64,000 bases of DNA from Arcanobacterium sp. S3PF19 (GTDB taxonomy: Bacteria; Actinomycetota; Actinomycetes; Actinomycetales; Actinomycetaceae), in NCBI RefSeq assembly GCF_000758825.1, contig NZ_JRMX01000015.1, forward strand, positions 1-64,000, in the 5' to 3' direction. Made by a program: the position numbers and the translations under genes. Of the stretch, positions 25,425-36,400 are shown piece by piece (the first letter of the stretch is position 1; every line of letters starts with the position of its first letter). The notes under the pieces were generated by a model that was given only the letters and a program-made list of their open reading frames with translations, ran no database searches and was not told the DNA's origin.

Positions 25425-27407
25425 TCAGAAATCAGTTTCGTCGTATTTGGCCCGTCTCACCCGCAGTTTTTCGATTCTGGCCAGAACTTCCTTCCGTTTC
25501 GGATCCTCGGCGGGCAAAAGACGCAGCTGGCTCTGCCCCTCGGCAATCTGGCGTGTGAGAGCCTGACGGATCAAAGATCCCATCACACCGTTCACATAAG
25601 CGCCTACCGTCCGCATATCGTCCTGGGCGATCGGTTCTGCGGCAAGCTGCCTGACAGCACCCGTCACAGGCTCCCCCGACGCATTCAGCAGCTGCTGCAC
25701 ATACCATGTATTCGCACGCCGTTCGGCCACATCGCTTTCCACACCGGCATCGGTAAGCTCTTTGAGGTAGCGCAGATATGCCTCTCCTGCGCCTACCGAC
25801 TGCACGGTATCGCACACATTACGGTGTATCGGCACCGTGAATACCGCGCTCGGAATGCTGCCCGCGTTCGCCTGCTGCGCCAGCAGCGGCATCTGCACCA
25901 TCACCTGCAGCACGGCACGTTCCACACGCTCGGCAGGATCGGAAATTTGGGAAAACGGTTTCAGCACCGGCTTTTTCTCCCCCTCTTCCGGCGCACAATG
26001 ATCTTCGGAAGCCGTGATCTCTCTCGGTTCCCCCGCACGCATACGCATTCTGCGCTGCACATTTTCACGGACCACATTCCCGTCCAAATTCAGCCAGCCG
26101 GCAACCGTCTGCACATACTGCATCCGCAAAATATCGTCCTTGATTTCCGCCAGCACGGGAACGCAGCGGTACAGGGCGGCCGTTCTTCCCTCCGGAGACG
26201 AAAGGGAAATCTGCGAAAGCAGGGAACGCAGAACAAACTCAAACAGCGGTTTGCGGTTCTTCACGAATTCACGCACGGCTTCGTCGCCGTAGTTCAGACG
26301 CACCTCACACGGATCCATCCCGTGCGGGGCAACGGCCACATAGGTCTGCACGCCGAAAATACCGTCCTGCCCGTAGGCTTTCAGCGCCGCTTTCTGCCCC
26401 GCATTGTCGCCGTCAAATGTGTAGATAATCTCGCCGTTGAGGCCCGATCCGTCGTGCAGTACCGTCCCCGAATCGGGAGTGCGGATATCGCCGATCAGCC
26501 GGCGGATAATTTTTGCGTGCTCGCTTCCAAATGCCGTGCCGCAGGTGGCCACCGCATTCGTAATGCCCGCCAAATGCGCCGCCATCACGTCCGTGTAGCC
26601 TTCCACAATCACAATCTGCCTACGCCCGGCAATCTCGGCCTTTGCCATATTCAGCCCGTAGAGCACCTGCGATTTTTTGTAGATCGGTGTTTCGGCCGTA
26701 TTCAGATACTTCGGACCTTCTTCGCTATCATCCGTTTTGCGTGCGCCAAATCCAATCGGATCACCCGTAATCGAATGAATCGGCCACATCAGCCTGCCCC
26801 GAAAACGGTCGTACATCCCGCGCGCGGACTGCGTTCCCAAACCGGAGACGGCAATCTCTTTCTCAGTGAAACCTTTTTTCCGCAAAACACCCAAAAGACA
26901 GTCCCACTGCGGCAGGGAATACCCGATTTCAAAGCGGTCAATTGCCTCGTCGTCAAAACCCCGGTCGTAAAGCAGCTGCAGCGCCTCTTTTGCCTGCGGC
27001 ATGCGCAGCTGCCGGCGGTAGAGTTCTTTTGCCACTTTATGGGCATCGACCAGACGCGAGCGCTTCACCCCGCCACGATCACGGTCCTCGGCGCGGCCCT
27101 GCTCATACTCTATTTCTATTCCCAGCTTTTCCGCCAAAAGCTCCACTGCCTCAAGAAAAGAAATATTCTCGATGCGTTCGATAAACGAAAAAACATCCCC
27201 GCCCTCGCCGCACGCGCCAAAGCAGTGCCATCTGCCGTTGTACGGACTGACCGTAAACGAGGGGGTTTTTTCGTCGTGAAACGGGCACAGTCCTTTCAGG
27301 CGATTCGTACCGGCAGGTTTAAGCTGCAGATATTCCCCAACGATTTCGTCGATCCGCGACTGTTCGCGGATCCTGTCAATCACCGATTCTTTGATTCTGC
27401 CCGCCAT
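25425..27407 (-). CDS. dnaG: DNA primase
   Basis: 660 aa, makes RNA primers for replication. N-terminal zinc-binding domain with C41-P-F-H44 and, after PYNGRWH, C62-F-G-A-C66; the second cysteine pair is therefore spaced by three residues instead of the usual two. The catalytic core (DnaG_N, then Toprim with IVIVEGYTDVMAAH and YTFDGDNAGQKAALKAY) is complete, followed by a C-terminal helicase-binding region of about 200 aa, the least conserved part. ATG 27407 follows AGGTGAG at a distance of about 10. Downstream of dgt by 60 bases and probably co-transcribed with it. Confidence 0.96.
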   Translation of the reverse strand: MAGRIKESVIDRIREQSRIDEIVGEYLQLKPAGTNRLKGLCPFHDEKTPSFTVSPYNGRWHCFGACGEGGDVFSFIERIENISFLEAVELLAEKLGIEIEYEQGRAEDRDRGGVKRSRLVDAHKVAKELYRRQLRMPQAKEALQLLYDRGFDDEAIDRFEIGYSLPQWDCLLGVLRKKGFTEKEIAVSGLGTQSARGMYDRFRGRLMWPIHSITGDPIGFGARKTDDSEEGPKYLNTAETPIYKKSQVLYGLNMAKAEIAGRRQIVIVEGYTDVMAAHLAGITNAVATCGTAFGSEHAKIIRRLIGDIRTPDSGTVLHDGSGLNGEIIYTFDGDNAGQKAALKAYGQDGIFGVQTYVAVAPHGMDPCEVRLNYGDEAVREFVKNRKPLFEFVLRSLLSQISLSSPEGRTAALYRCVPVLAEIKDDILRMQYVQTVAGWLNLDGNVVRENVQRRMRMRAGEPREITASEDHCAPEEGEKKPVLKPFSQISDPAERVERAVLQVMVQMPLLAQQANAGSIPSAVFTVPIHRNVCDTVQSVGAGEAYLRYLKELTDAGVESDVAERRANTWYVQQLLNASGEPVTGAVRQLAAEPIAQDDMRTVGAYVNGVMGSLIRQALTRQIAEGQSQLRLLPAEDPKRKEVLARIEKLRVRRAKYDETDF

Positions 27408-27467
27408 ACTTTACATCTCACCTCTGCGCCGATCATACCATTTTCCGATACCCCAAAATGCCGCAGA

Positions 27468-28730
27468 TCAGTTCCGCAGCATTCCGCAGTACCGCGCATG
27501 CCACTGCCGCGCAGAATAGTCGGTGAGCGAGGCAATCTGATCGATTATTGCCCGCTGCCGCAGATCCTCGTTTCCCGCCGACCGCCAAAACTGCAAAAAC
27601 AGCGGTTCGAGACGGGCGCACGGATCTTCGCCAATCGCATCGCAGAGGTCAAAAAGCAGCGTACGCTGTTCGTAGTAAAGCGGTTCGGTTTCCCTGGGAG
27701 CCATCACGTAATATACCGCCAGACCTTTAAGAAACATGATCTGAGCTTTGGTCCTGCGCGGAAGCACGATATCTGCGCAATACCGTCTCAGCGGTTCGGG
27801 ACCGAAGCTTTCCCGCGTGGCGGCGGTCACGGCACGGACGAAGAATCCAATCAGATCCGAGGTGAGATCTTTCAGGCGGGCAAGCGAAACCGCATCACCG
27901 GAAAAATTCCGCGGCCAAAATTCGGCAGACAGCAGCTCGCGATACGCGTCAATCAGCGCGTCACCCGAGACTCCGTCGCCATACCACTTCAGGGTGGCCT
28001 CAACCACCTTCTCCGGCTCTCCGGCGCGCAGAGCGCCCGGAGTGAAGAGAAAGTCGGGGTTCAGAGCCCCGCGCACAATCGCATCTTCCACATCGTGCAC
28101 GGAATAGGCAATGTCGTCGGCCAAATCCATAATCTGCGCCTCCACGCAACGGGCATTCCCGTGATTCCCGTGCGCCCAGAGAAACACGGCGCGGTCGTCG
28201 GGATACACACCGAATTTCCCGCTTTTGCGCCCCCGCGGACCGGCAAAACGCTCCCACGGATACTTCAGCACCGCGTCGGTGCAGGCACGCGTAAGATTTA
28301 ACCCCACCGGTTCGCCCGTAGGCGCAAAACGCTTCTGTTCCAAACGCGTAAGCACCCGCAGAGTCTGCGCATTGCCTTCAAAACCGCCGATATCTTCACT
28401 CAGCTCGTTTAAGGCACGCTCCCCGTTGTGTCCGAAAGGCGGATGCCCGATGTCGTGGCTCAGGCACGCCGTTTCAACCACATCCGGATCCGCCCCCAGA
28501 TTTTTCGCCAGCGCCCGGCCTATCTGCGCCACTTCCAGGGAATGCGTGAGACGGGTGCGCACAAAATCATCCGATTCCGGACCAAGAACCTGGGTTTTTG
28601 CGCCCAGACGCCGCAGCGCCGAAGAATGCAGCACGCGGGCCAGATCCCGCTCAAAATCCGTTCTGACAGGATCTTTTGCGGCTTCGGGAACAAAACGCCG
28701 CCTGTCTTCCGCAAGATACATATCCGCCAT
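27468..28730 (-). CDS. dgt: deoxyguanosinetriphosphate triphosphohydrolase-like protein
   Basis: 420 aa HD-domain phosphohydrolase. The metal ligands are visible: RLTHSLEVAQIGRAL (His), LSHDIGHPPFGHNGERAL (the HD pair plus second-sphere His) and MDLADDIAYSVHDVEDAI (last Asp). The family converts dGTP, or other dNTPs, to nucleoside and triphosphate and limits dNTP pools. ATG 28730 directly follows the dusB stop (TAAATG); GGAGG sits in the end of dusB. The dusB-dgt-dnaG order is common in actinobacteria. Confidence 0.9.
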   Translation of the reverse strand: MADMYLAEDRRRFVPEAAKDPVRTDFERDLARVLHSSALRRLGAKTQVLGPESDDFVRTRLTHSLEVAQIGRALAKNLGADPDVVETACLSHDIGHPPFGHNGERALNELSEDIGGFEGNAQTLRVLTRLEQKRFAPTGEPVGLNLTRACTDAVLKYPWERFAGPRGRKSGKFGVYPDDRAVFLWAHGNHGNARCVEAQIMDLADDIAYSVHDVEDAIVRGALNPDFLFTPGALRAGEPEKVVEATLKWYGDGVSGDALIDAYRELLSAEFWPRNFSGDAVSLARLKDLTSDLIGFFVRAVTAATRESFGPEPLRRYCADIVLPRRTKAQIMFLKGLAVYYVMAPRETEPLYYEQRTLLFDLCDAIGEDPCARLEPLFLQFWRSAGNEDLRQRAIIDQIASLTDYSARQWHARYCGMLRN

Positions 28731-29945
28731 TTATCCTCCGCTGATCCCGATTTCCGCTTCTTCAATTTTAGCTTTCTGCCCGGGGGTCAGATAATGGCTG
28801 TCCAGCCAGTGTTCCGGCAGATGCGGCTTTTTCTCCCCGCCGGCGCGCCCCCGCGGACCGTCGGCCGCATCCGGATAAGGCTGATCCTCCAGCAGGGAAA
28901 GCTGCCCCTGCAGATCGGACAGCGAAGAAACAAGGGCAAGGCTGTGCCTGCACTGTCCGCCAACCGCAAAACCGCGCAGATACCAGCCAATATGCTTGCG
29001 CAGCTCACGCAGTGCGCGGTATTCGTTGCCGAAATGCCGCACAGACAGACGGGCGTGTTCCAAAATCACCTGCGAAACTTCTTTCAAAGTGGGACGGTAA
29101 CGTTTTTCGCTGCCGTAATGCGCGGCCACAAGGTCGTAAAAGATCCACGGCCTGCCCTGACAGCCGCGACCCACCATCACGCCGTCACAGCCCGTTTGGC
29201 TCAGCAGCGCGGCGGCATCCCCGGCCCCAAACACGTCTCCGTTGCCGAACACGGGAATCGGCACCGCTTCTTTCAGCTCTTTTATTGCCTCCCACCGGGC
29301 TTTGCCCGAATAATACCGGGCAGTCGTCCTGGCATGCAGCGTAAGAGCCGAAATTCCCGCATCTGCCGCTATCTGCGCCGCATCGCGAAACGTTTCATGT
29401 TCTTCGTCGATTCCGATTCTGATCTTCGCCGTTACGGGTACGGGCCGGCTCCTGCCTGTTTTATCGCAGGCCGTCGCGCACGCGTCTACCGCTGCCCGGA
29501 GAATCTGCCCGAAAAGATCGTGCTTCCACGGCAGGGCCGATCCTCCGCCTTTGCGCGTCACTTTCGGCACGGGACAGCCGAAATTCAGATCTATATGATC
29601 CGCATACCCGTGTTCGACCAAAAATCCGACGGCTCCTGCCGTGTTTTTCGGCGTCACCCCGTACACCTGCACCGAACGCACCGGGTCGCGGGGATCGGGG
29701 GTAATCATCAGCATCGTTTCCCTGTTTCGTTCCACAACCGCGCGGGCCGTGATCATCTCGCACGTATACAGACCCGATCCCGCCTCCAGACCGTCCGTAT
29801 GCCCGCAAATCGGCTCCATGCCCATATCCCGCAGGGCCAGATCGGCAAATTCCCGGCACAGACGGCGAAACGGCGGATTCGTCACCCCTGCCATCGGCGC
29901 CAAAATTATCGGCGTATGCAGCCTAACCGCACCTACTTTAAGCAC
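28731..29945 (-). CDS. dusB: tRNA-dihydrouridine synthase, DusB type
   Basis: 404 aa FMN-dependent TIM-barrel enzyme that reduces uridine in tRNA D loops. APMAGVTNPPFRRLCREF begins the barrel; LNFGCPVPKV holds the catalytic Cys and RKGGGSAL follows; HARTTARYYSGKARW and GNGDVFGAGDAAAL are FMN-binding; VMVGRGCQGRPWIF closes the barrel. An extended Pro/Gly-rich C-terminal tail follows the helical domain. I place the start at GTG 29945, where GTGCTTAA overlaps the YibE/F stop and AGGTG lies seven bases upstream; a longer in-frame form would enter the previous gene. Confidence 0.92.
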   Translation of the reverse strand: MLKVGAVRLHTPIILAPMAGVTNPPFRRLCREFADLALRDMGMEPICGHTDGLEAGSGLYTCEMITARAVVERNRETMLMITPDPRDPVRSVQVYGVTPKNTAGAVGFLVEHGYADHIDLNFGCPVPKVTRKGGGSALPWKHDLFGQILRAAVDACATACDKTGRSRPVPVTAKIRIGIDEEHETFRDAAQIAADAGISALTLHARTTARYYSGKARWEAIKELKEAVPIPVFGNGDVFGAGDAAALLSQTGCDGVMVGRGCQGRPWIFYDLVAAHYGSEKRYRPTLKEVSQVILEHARLSVRHFGNEYRALRELRKHIGWYLRGFAVGGQCRHSLALVSSLSDLQGQLSLLEDQPYPDAADGPRGRAGGEKKPHLPEHWLDSHYLTPGQKAKIEEAEIGISGG

Positions 29946-31133
29946 CGCGGCACACCTGCTTCGCCGGTGAAACGGGAGCCAGTGCAGCGGCAATCACCGT
30001 CGTCAGCGGAATTGCAAGCACCAGACCGACAGAGGCCACCAAAGTCCGCACTATTTCTTCCGCCACTTCGCCTGCCAGGAGAAAATCCGTAAAACCGCGG
30101 TCAATCAGCGAAGCCGCCAGAAGCAGCGGCAAAGACGTTCCGATATAGGCGAAGGCAAGCGTATAAACCGTGGAGGCAATATGGTCGCGTCCCACGGTCA
30201 TTGCCTGCCTGATCAGAGCCGAACGGCTCCCCTGCGGAGCGGCGGCATGCAGCTCCCAGACGGTCGAAACCTGCGTCACGGTAACGTCGTTTAACGCACC
30301 CAAACCGGAGAGGATCATTCCCGCGAGCAAAATACTCTGCAAAGACAGACGGGGCAGACGGCCCACGAGCGCAAGAGCGGCCTCGCCATGGGTCCCGGTC
30401 AGGTTTGCGGTGTCGATCATCACCCATGCCAGCACGCCCGTAAGGAGCAGGCCGGCAAAAGTGCCCAAAATCGCCGTGGTTGTGCGCACGGAAATTCCAT
30501 GCGCGAAATAGATGGAGACAAACATCATCGCGCTGCCCGCCACCAGCATTGTCAAAACCGCCGGTTTCCCCGCCAGAAGTGCAGGCAGCAGGAAAAACAC
30601 CACGACCGCAACAGACGCCGCCAATCCGGCAATCGCGGCAAGTCCTTTCTTCCGCGCCACGGCCAGCACGGCAAGCAGGTACACGGCCAAAAGGATCAGG
30701 ATCGGGCCCGCCCGGCAGAAGTCGGCAAACAGATACGGCACTCCCGTGTCGAGAGCGTTGGGGGAAAACACGGTTTTTATTCTGTCGCCCACGCTTAAAC
30801 CGTTTTTCACCACCTCAAGCGGAACGGAGACGGGAACCGGCGTGCCCCGGACTTTCATCTGCACGTCGGTCTGTCCGTTTTTGTCCGGCGTACCGATTTT
30901 TGTGACCGTTCCGACCGCAATTCTGCTTCCGGGTTCCAGATACGGCATTTTCTCAATGCCCGTATGCGGCCACAGCAGTACCACACCGATCAGCGTGAGC
31001 AACGCCAGCGGAATCGCAATTCCCGCCAGGCACAGCCGCACCCTGCGTCTTTGCCCCGGATTCACACCCGGAGCCAAATGGGTCCGTGTGTGCGGATGCG
31101 CCGCGGCCCGCACACCGGCTGCGGTTTCCTCCA

Positions 31134-31134
<1 letters not shown>
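29938..31134 (-). CDS. YibE/F family membrane protein
   Basis: 398 aa. A short cytoplasmic N-terminus, one helix near residues 35-55, an extracytoplasmic beta-rich domain (about 60-150), then seven or so helices. LNDVTVTQVSTVWEL and GRDHIASTVYTLAFAYIGTSLPLLL are characteristic of PF07907. The family's role is unknown; a transport function is often suggested. The start ATG 31134 shares one base with the glyQS stop (TGATG) and the gene ends inside the dusB start, so it is translated between two RNA-related enzymes in one transcript. Confidence 0.85.
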
Positions 31135-32528
<1,394 letters not shown>

Positions 32529-32546
32529 ATCTCTGCTCCTTGTCCG

Positions 32547-32596
32547 ATTTACGCCCGCAGGACGTAAATTCTCTGTTCTGCTGCCGGCTGCAGCAG
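32547..32596 (-). promoter_or_regulatory. two tandem hairpins in the glyQS leader
   Basis: On the minus strand a 7-bp hairpin (CTGCTGC/GCAGCAG, 32578-32596, loop 5) is followed by a 10-bp hairpin (ATTTACGTCC/GGGCGTAAAT, 32547-32569, loop 3) that ends five bases before AAGGAG. They have no T-box signature. The rest of the gap to 32807 shows no gene. Confidence 0.45.
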
Positions 32597-32769
32597 TTTC
32601 CGGGCGGTCCCGGGGTTTTCGCAAACCGAATGGCCCGTTATTCTCCATTTTACGAAATAAACCGGGAAAACGAACTTTTCCCCTGCAAAAGCGCACCGGA
32701 GATTAGTCACATACCGCAAAGCGCGCCGGGTGCGCATGAATTTTTGCCAAAGAGCAGACAGTTTGCCGG

Positions 32770-32775
32770 TATACT
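32770..32775 (+). promoter_or_regulatory. candidate -10 element of the Fur-family gene
   Basis: TATACT at 32770-32775 is a good -10 hexamer 33 bases before the ATG at 32808; no convincing -35 at standard spacing. Confidence 0.4.
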
Positions 32776-32807
32776 GAAAGGGAATTCTTTGATTTGCGGA
32801 GTTGAGA

Positions 32808-33218
32808 ATGCAGCGAATGACCAGACAGCGCATAGCAATTATTGAATTGCTGCGCAACCAGCAGACTTTTCTGTCCGCGCAGGACATACACGACCTGCTG
32901 CGCGAAGGCGGAGTGAATATCGGTTTGGCAACGGTGTACCGAAATCTTCAGGCCATGTATGAGGACCACACCGTAGACACCATCCGTCAGGAGGGTACGG
33001 ATATCCAGCTCTTCCGCTACTGTGCCGAAGATACGCATCATCATCACCTGGTTTGCCGGTGCTGCGGCAAGACCGTCGATATCAAAGGCGGCGGGTTCGA
33101 ACAGTGGGCAAGAAAAATCGCCGCGGAAAACGACTTTTCCCGTGTTTCCCATTCTTTCGAACTCTACGGGCAATGCTCCGAATGCATCAATCACGAATCC
33201 GGACACACACTGAAATAG
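32808..33218 (+). CDS. zur: Fur family regulator, probably Zur
   Basis: 136 aa. N-terminal winged helix (TRQRIAIIELLRNQ...GLATVYRNLQAM, recognition helix ending in the family's ATVYRNL) and C-terminal dimerisation domain. Structural zinc cysteines are in VCRCCGKT and GQCSECIN; the regulatory site is suggested by EDTHHHHLVCR. The short length and His-rich loop suit Zur/FurB. ATG 32808 has GGAG six bases upstream and is preferred to an in-frame TTG two codons earlier. A Fur/Zur-type operator precedes the metal ABC unit at 20.7 kb, a plausible target. Followed eight bases later by the S4 gene. Confidence 0.85.
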   Translation: MQRMTRQRIAIIELLRNQQTFLSAQDIHDLLREGGVNIGLATVYRNLQAMYEDHTVDTIRQEGTDIQLFRYCAEDTHHHHLVCRCCGKTVDIKGGGFEQWARKIAAENDFSRVSHSFELYGQCSECINHESGHTLK

Positions 33219-33225
33219 GTACGGC

Positions 33226-33486
33226 ATGAAAGACATTGCACTGCGTCTGCCCATTCGTCTCAGCGCTTTTGTGAAACTCTGCGGCGCAGCGGAAAACGGC
33301 GGACAGGCAAAAGAACTTATCCGCAGCGGAAACGTAAAAGTAAACGGCAGAACCGAAACACACCCCTCCCATCTGCTGCTGGACGGAGATGCCGTCACGG
33401 TGGCGGGTTTGCACGGGGAAGATATTTCACTGCGGGCAGTATCGGCCCAAACCGAAATTCCCAGCGCGGATCTCACCTGCCCATAA
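33226..33486 (+). CDS. small S4-domain RNA-binding protein
   Basis: 86 aa. RLSAFVKLCGAAENGGQAKELIRSGNVKVNGRT is a compact S4 fold like that of YaaA/RqcP-type proteins; the remainder is a short C-terminal strand region. It probably binds structured RNA or ribosomes. ATG 33226 follows AGGTA eight bases after the Fur gene, so the two are co-transcribed. Its last 14 bases overlap the end of dnaE on the other strand. Confidence 0.8.
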   Translation: MKDIALRLPIRLSAFVKLCGAAENGGQAKELIRSGNVKVNGRTETHPSHLLLDGDAVTVAGLHGEDISLRAVSAQTEIPSADLTCP

Positions 33487-36400
33487 CGCAGTTTCGCCCC
33501 AGAAGTACTTTCAGGTCGCTGAAAAGATAGGGGCTTGGCGCAACAAAAAACTCTTTCCCCAGTTCCACCACCGTTATCCGCTCCGCCTGCCGAATATGCA
33601 GCCGCACCGGTGTTCCCCCGGGATACTGGCGGAGCAGCTCGGCAAGTTTTTTCATCAGTGGCGGCACGCACATCCGCTCGGCAACCGTAATATCGAGCGG
33701 AAGATCGGAATCCACCGCCGTTGAGGGGACGCTCAGCTCCCGTGCGTTCAGCTGCACGGCACCGTCTCGCAGCGAAACACGCGCTTTGAGCACCACAACC
33801 GTGTCCGGAACCAGCATCATGGAAACTTTGCTGTATGTGGCGGGGAAGAAATTGACCTCAATCGATCCGGTCAGGTCTTCTACCGTGGCAGTGGCCCATA
33901 CACGGGCATTCTTTTTCGATATCTTCGTTTCCACGGCGGAGAGCAGACCGGCAACCACCACTTCCTTTCCGTCGCTGAGCGAATCCGTATCCCCCAGAAA
34001 ATCCACAATCCGGCAGTCCGCGGCGCGGTTCAGGAATGCCTCCAGGCCGGAAAGGGGATGATCGGACACGTAAAGACCGATCATCTCCCGTTCAAAATTA
34101 AGTTTCTTCTTTTTTTCCCACTCCTCGGTCTGCGGAATATTCACCGTGAATCCCGCGCCGCCGTCCGTGGCCGTTTCAAACAGATCAAACTGCCCCACGG
34201 CCTCGTTTTTCTTCAGCGACACCACCGAATCGAGCGCTTCTTCGAAAATTTCGGTCAGAGCCCTGCGCGAATGCCCGAAACTGTCGAACGCGCCGGCTTT
34301 GATCAGCGCCTCCAGCGAGCGTCTGTTGCATACGGAAAGCGGAACCTTCTTCAGAAAATCGGCGAAAGAGGTAAAAGCACCCTGCGATGCGCGCGCCTGC
34401 ATGATTCCGTCCACAACCGCATCGCCCACACCGCTCACCGCGGAAAGCCCGATCCTGATTTCCTGCCCGACCGCCCAGTATTCGGAGCGCGATTCATTCA
34501 CATCCGGCACCAGCACCCTAATGCCCATACGCCGGCACTCCGCCAGATAGGTGGCGGTCTTTGGCTTGTTCTTTTGGTTCGACGCCAGCAGCGCGGCCAT
34601 AAATTCCGCAGGATAATGCGCTTTCAGATACGCTGTCTGATACGAAACCAGCGCATAGGCCTCGGAATGGGATTTGTTGAAAGCATAGGAAGAAAACGGA
34701 ACCAAAATCTCCCACAGCGTATCGATGGCGTCCTGAGAATATCCGTTTGCCTTCATCCCCGCGGAAAATCCGGTGAACTGCTGCTGAAGCACTTCCGCTT
34801 TTTTCTTTCCCATCGCCTTGCGCAGAATATCGGCCTGCCCCAGAGAGAACCCGGCCAGCTTCTGGGCAATACGCATCACCTGTTCCTGGTAGACGATCAG
34901 ACCGTAGGTACTTCCCAGAATGTCTTCCAGGGCATGGGCCAGTTCGGGGTGAATCGGTGTTTTTTCCTGCAGTCCGTTCTTCCGCAGAGCGTAATTAATA
35001 TGCGAATTTGCACCCATCGGCCCCGGACGGTAGAGAGCCGAGACCGCCGAGATGTCGGCAAACGTATCCATTTTCATCTGCCGGAGCAGTGTTCTCATTC
35101 CCCCGCCGTCGAGCTGGAAAATACCCAGTGTTTCTCCGCGCGCAAGCATTTCGTAAGTGGTTTTGTCGTCCAGCGCAACGTTGTCTATATCGGGGACGTC
35201 TTTCCCGTTTTCGGCGATATTGCGCAGAGTGTCGTTAATCATCGTCAGATTGGAAAGACCCAGAAAGTCCATTTTTATCAGACCGAGTTCTTCGCACTGC
35301 GGGTATTCAAACTGCGTAAGAATCGCCCCGTCTTTTGCGTTTTTCATAATCGGAATTACGTCGGTCAGCGGAACGGAAGACATAATCACGGCACAGGCGT
35401 GCATTCCGGTCTGCCGTACCAGACCTTCCAAACCGAGAGCCAGCCCAAACACTTTCCGCGCGTCCCCGTCGCCGTCCACCATCGCCCTGAATTCCGTGGC
35501 TTCTACGTAACGCGGATATTCCTTGTTGTAAATTTGGTTTACGGGAATATCTTTGCCCATTACCGACGGCGGCATTGCCTTCGTCATCCTGTCGCCCAGC
35601 TCAAACGGATATCCCTGCACCCGCGCCGAATCTTTCAGTGCCTGCTTCGCCTTCAGCGTACCGAAAGTCACCACCTGGGAGACTTTGTCTTTCCCGTATT
35701 TTTCCTCTACATATTTGATTACTTCCCCACGGCGGCGGTCGTCAAAATCGATATCCAAATCGGGCATCGAAACACGCTCGGGGTTGAGGAACCTTTCAAA
35801 AAGAAGATCATGTTTGATCGGGTCAAGCTGCGTAATTCCCAGCGAATAGGCGACCATGGAACCGGCACCCGATCCGCGCCCCGGACCGACGCGGATTCCC
35901 TGTTCGCGTGCCCAGCGAATATAATCGCTCACCACCAGAAAATAGCCGGGGAAACCCATCTTCACGATCACGTCCATTTCGTAATCCGCACGTTTGCGCA
36001 CGTTGTCGGGGATCGTCTCCCCGAAACGGCGGTGCAGTCCCCGCTCCACTTCACGGATAAACCATGAAGTCTCGTCCTCTCCTGCCGGAACGGGAAAAGA
36101 GGGCATATAATTTATTCCGTCTGCCGTGGTCGGAAAATTAACGTTGCAACGCTCGGCGATGAGCAGTGTATTTGCGCAGGCCCCGGGGATATCGGCAAAC
36201 AGTTTTTCCATTTCTTCCGTGGAGCGCAGATAATATCCCTCACCGTCGAATTTGAAACGGTCCGCGTCCAGCAGTGTTGACCCGGAATTGATGCACAGCA
36301 TCGCATCTTGTACCTGCGCGTCCTCGCGGCGCACATAATGCGAGTCGTTGGTGGCGATGATCGGCGCCCCGATCCTGCCCGCCAGGGCGATAAGGTCTTT

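Noticed and set aside
25824-28301. Very long forward ORF (over 800 codons) opposite dnaG and dgt
   Set aside because: It is an open antisense frame caused by base composition; the product is Arg/His-rich with no domain, while the minus strand codes for two clear enzymes.
32529-32807. T-box riboswitch before glyQS
   Set aside because: No T-box sequence (GGTGG-type element) and no specifier loop; only two simple hairpins are present.
34058-36067. Long forward ORF (about 670 codons) inside dnaE
   Set aside because: Antisense shadow of dnaE with an Arg/His/Phe-rich composition and no recognisable motif.
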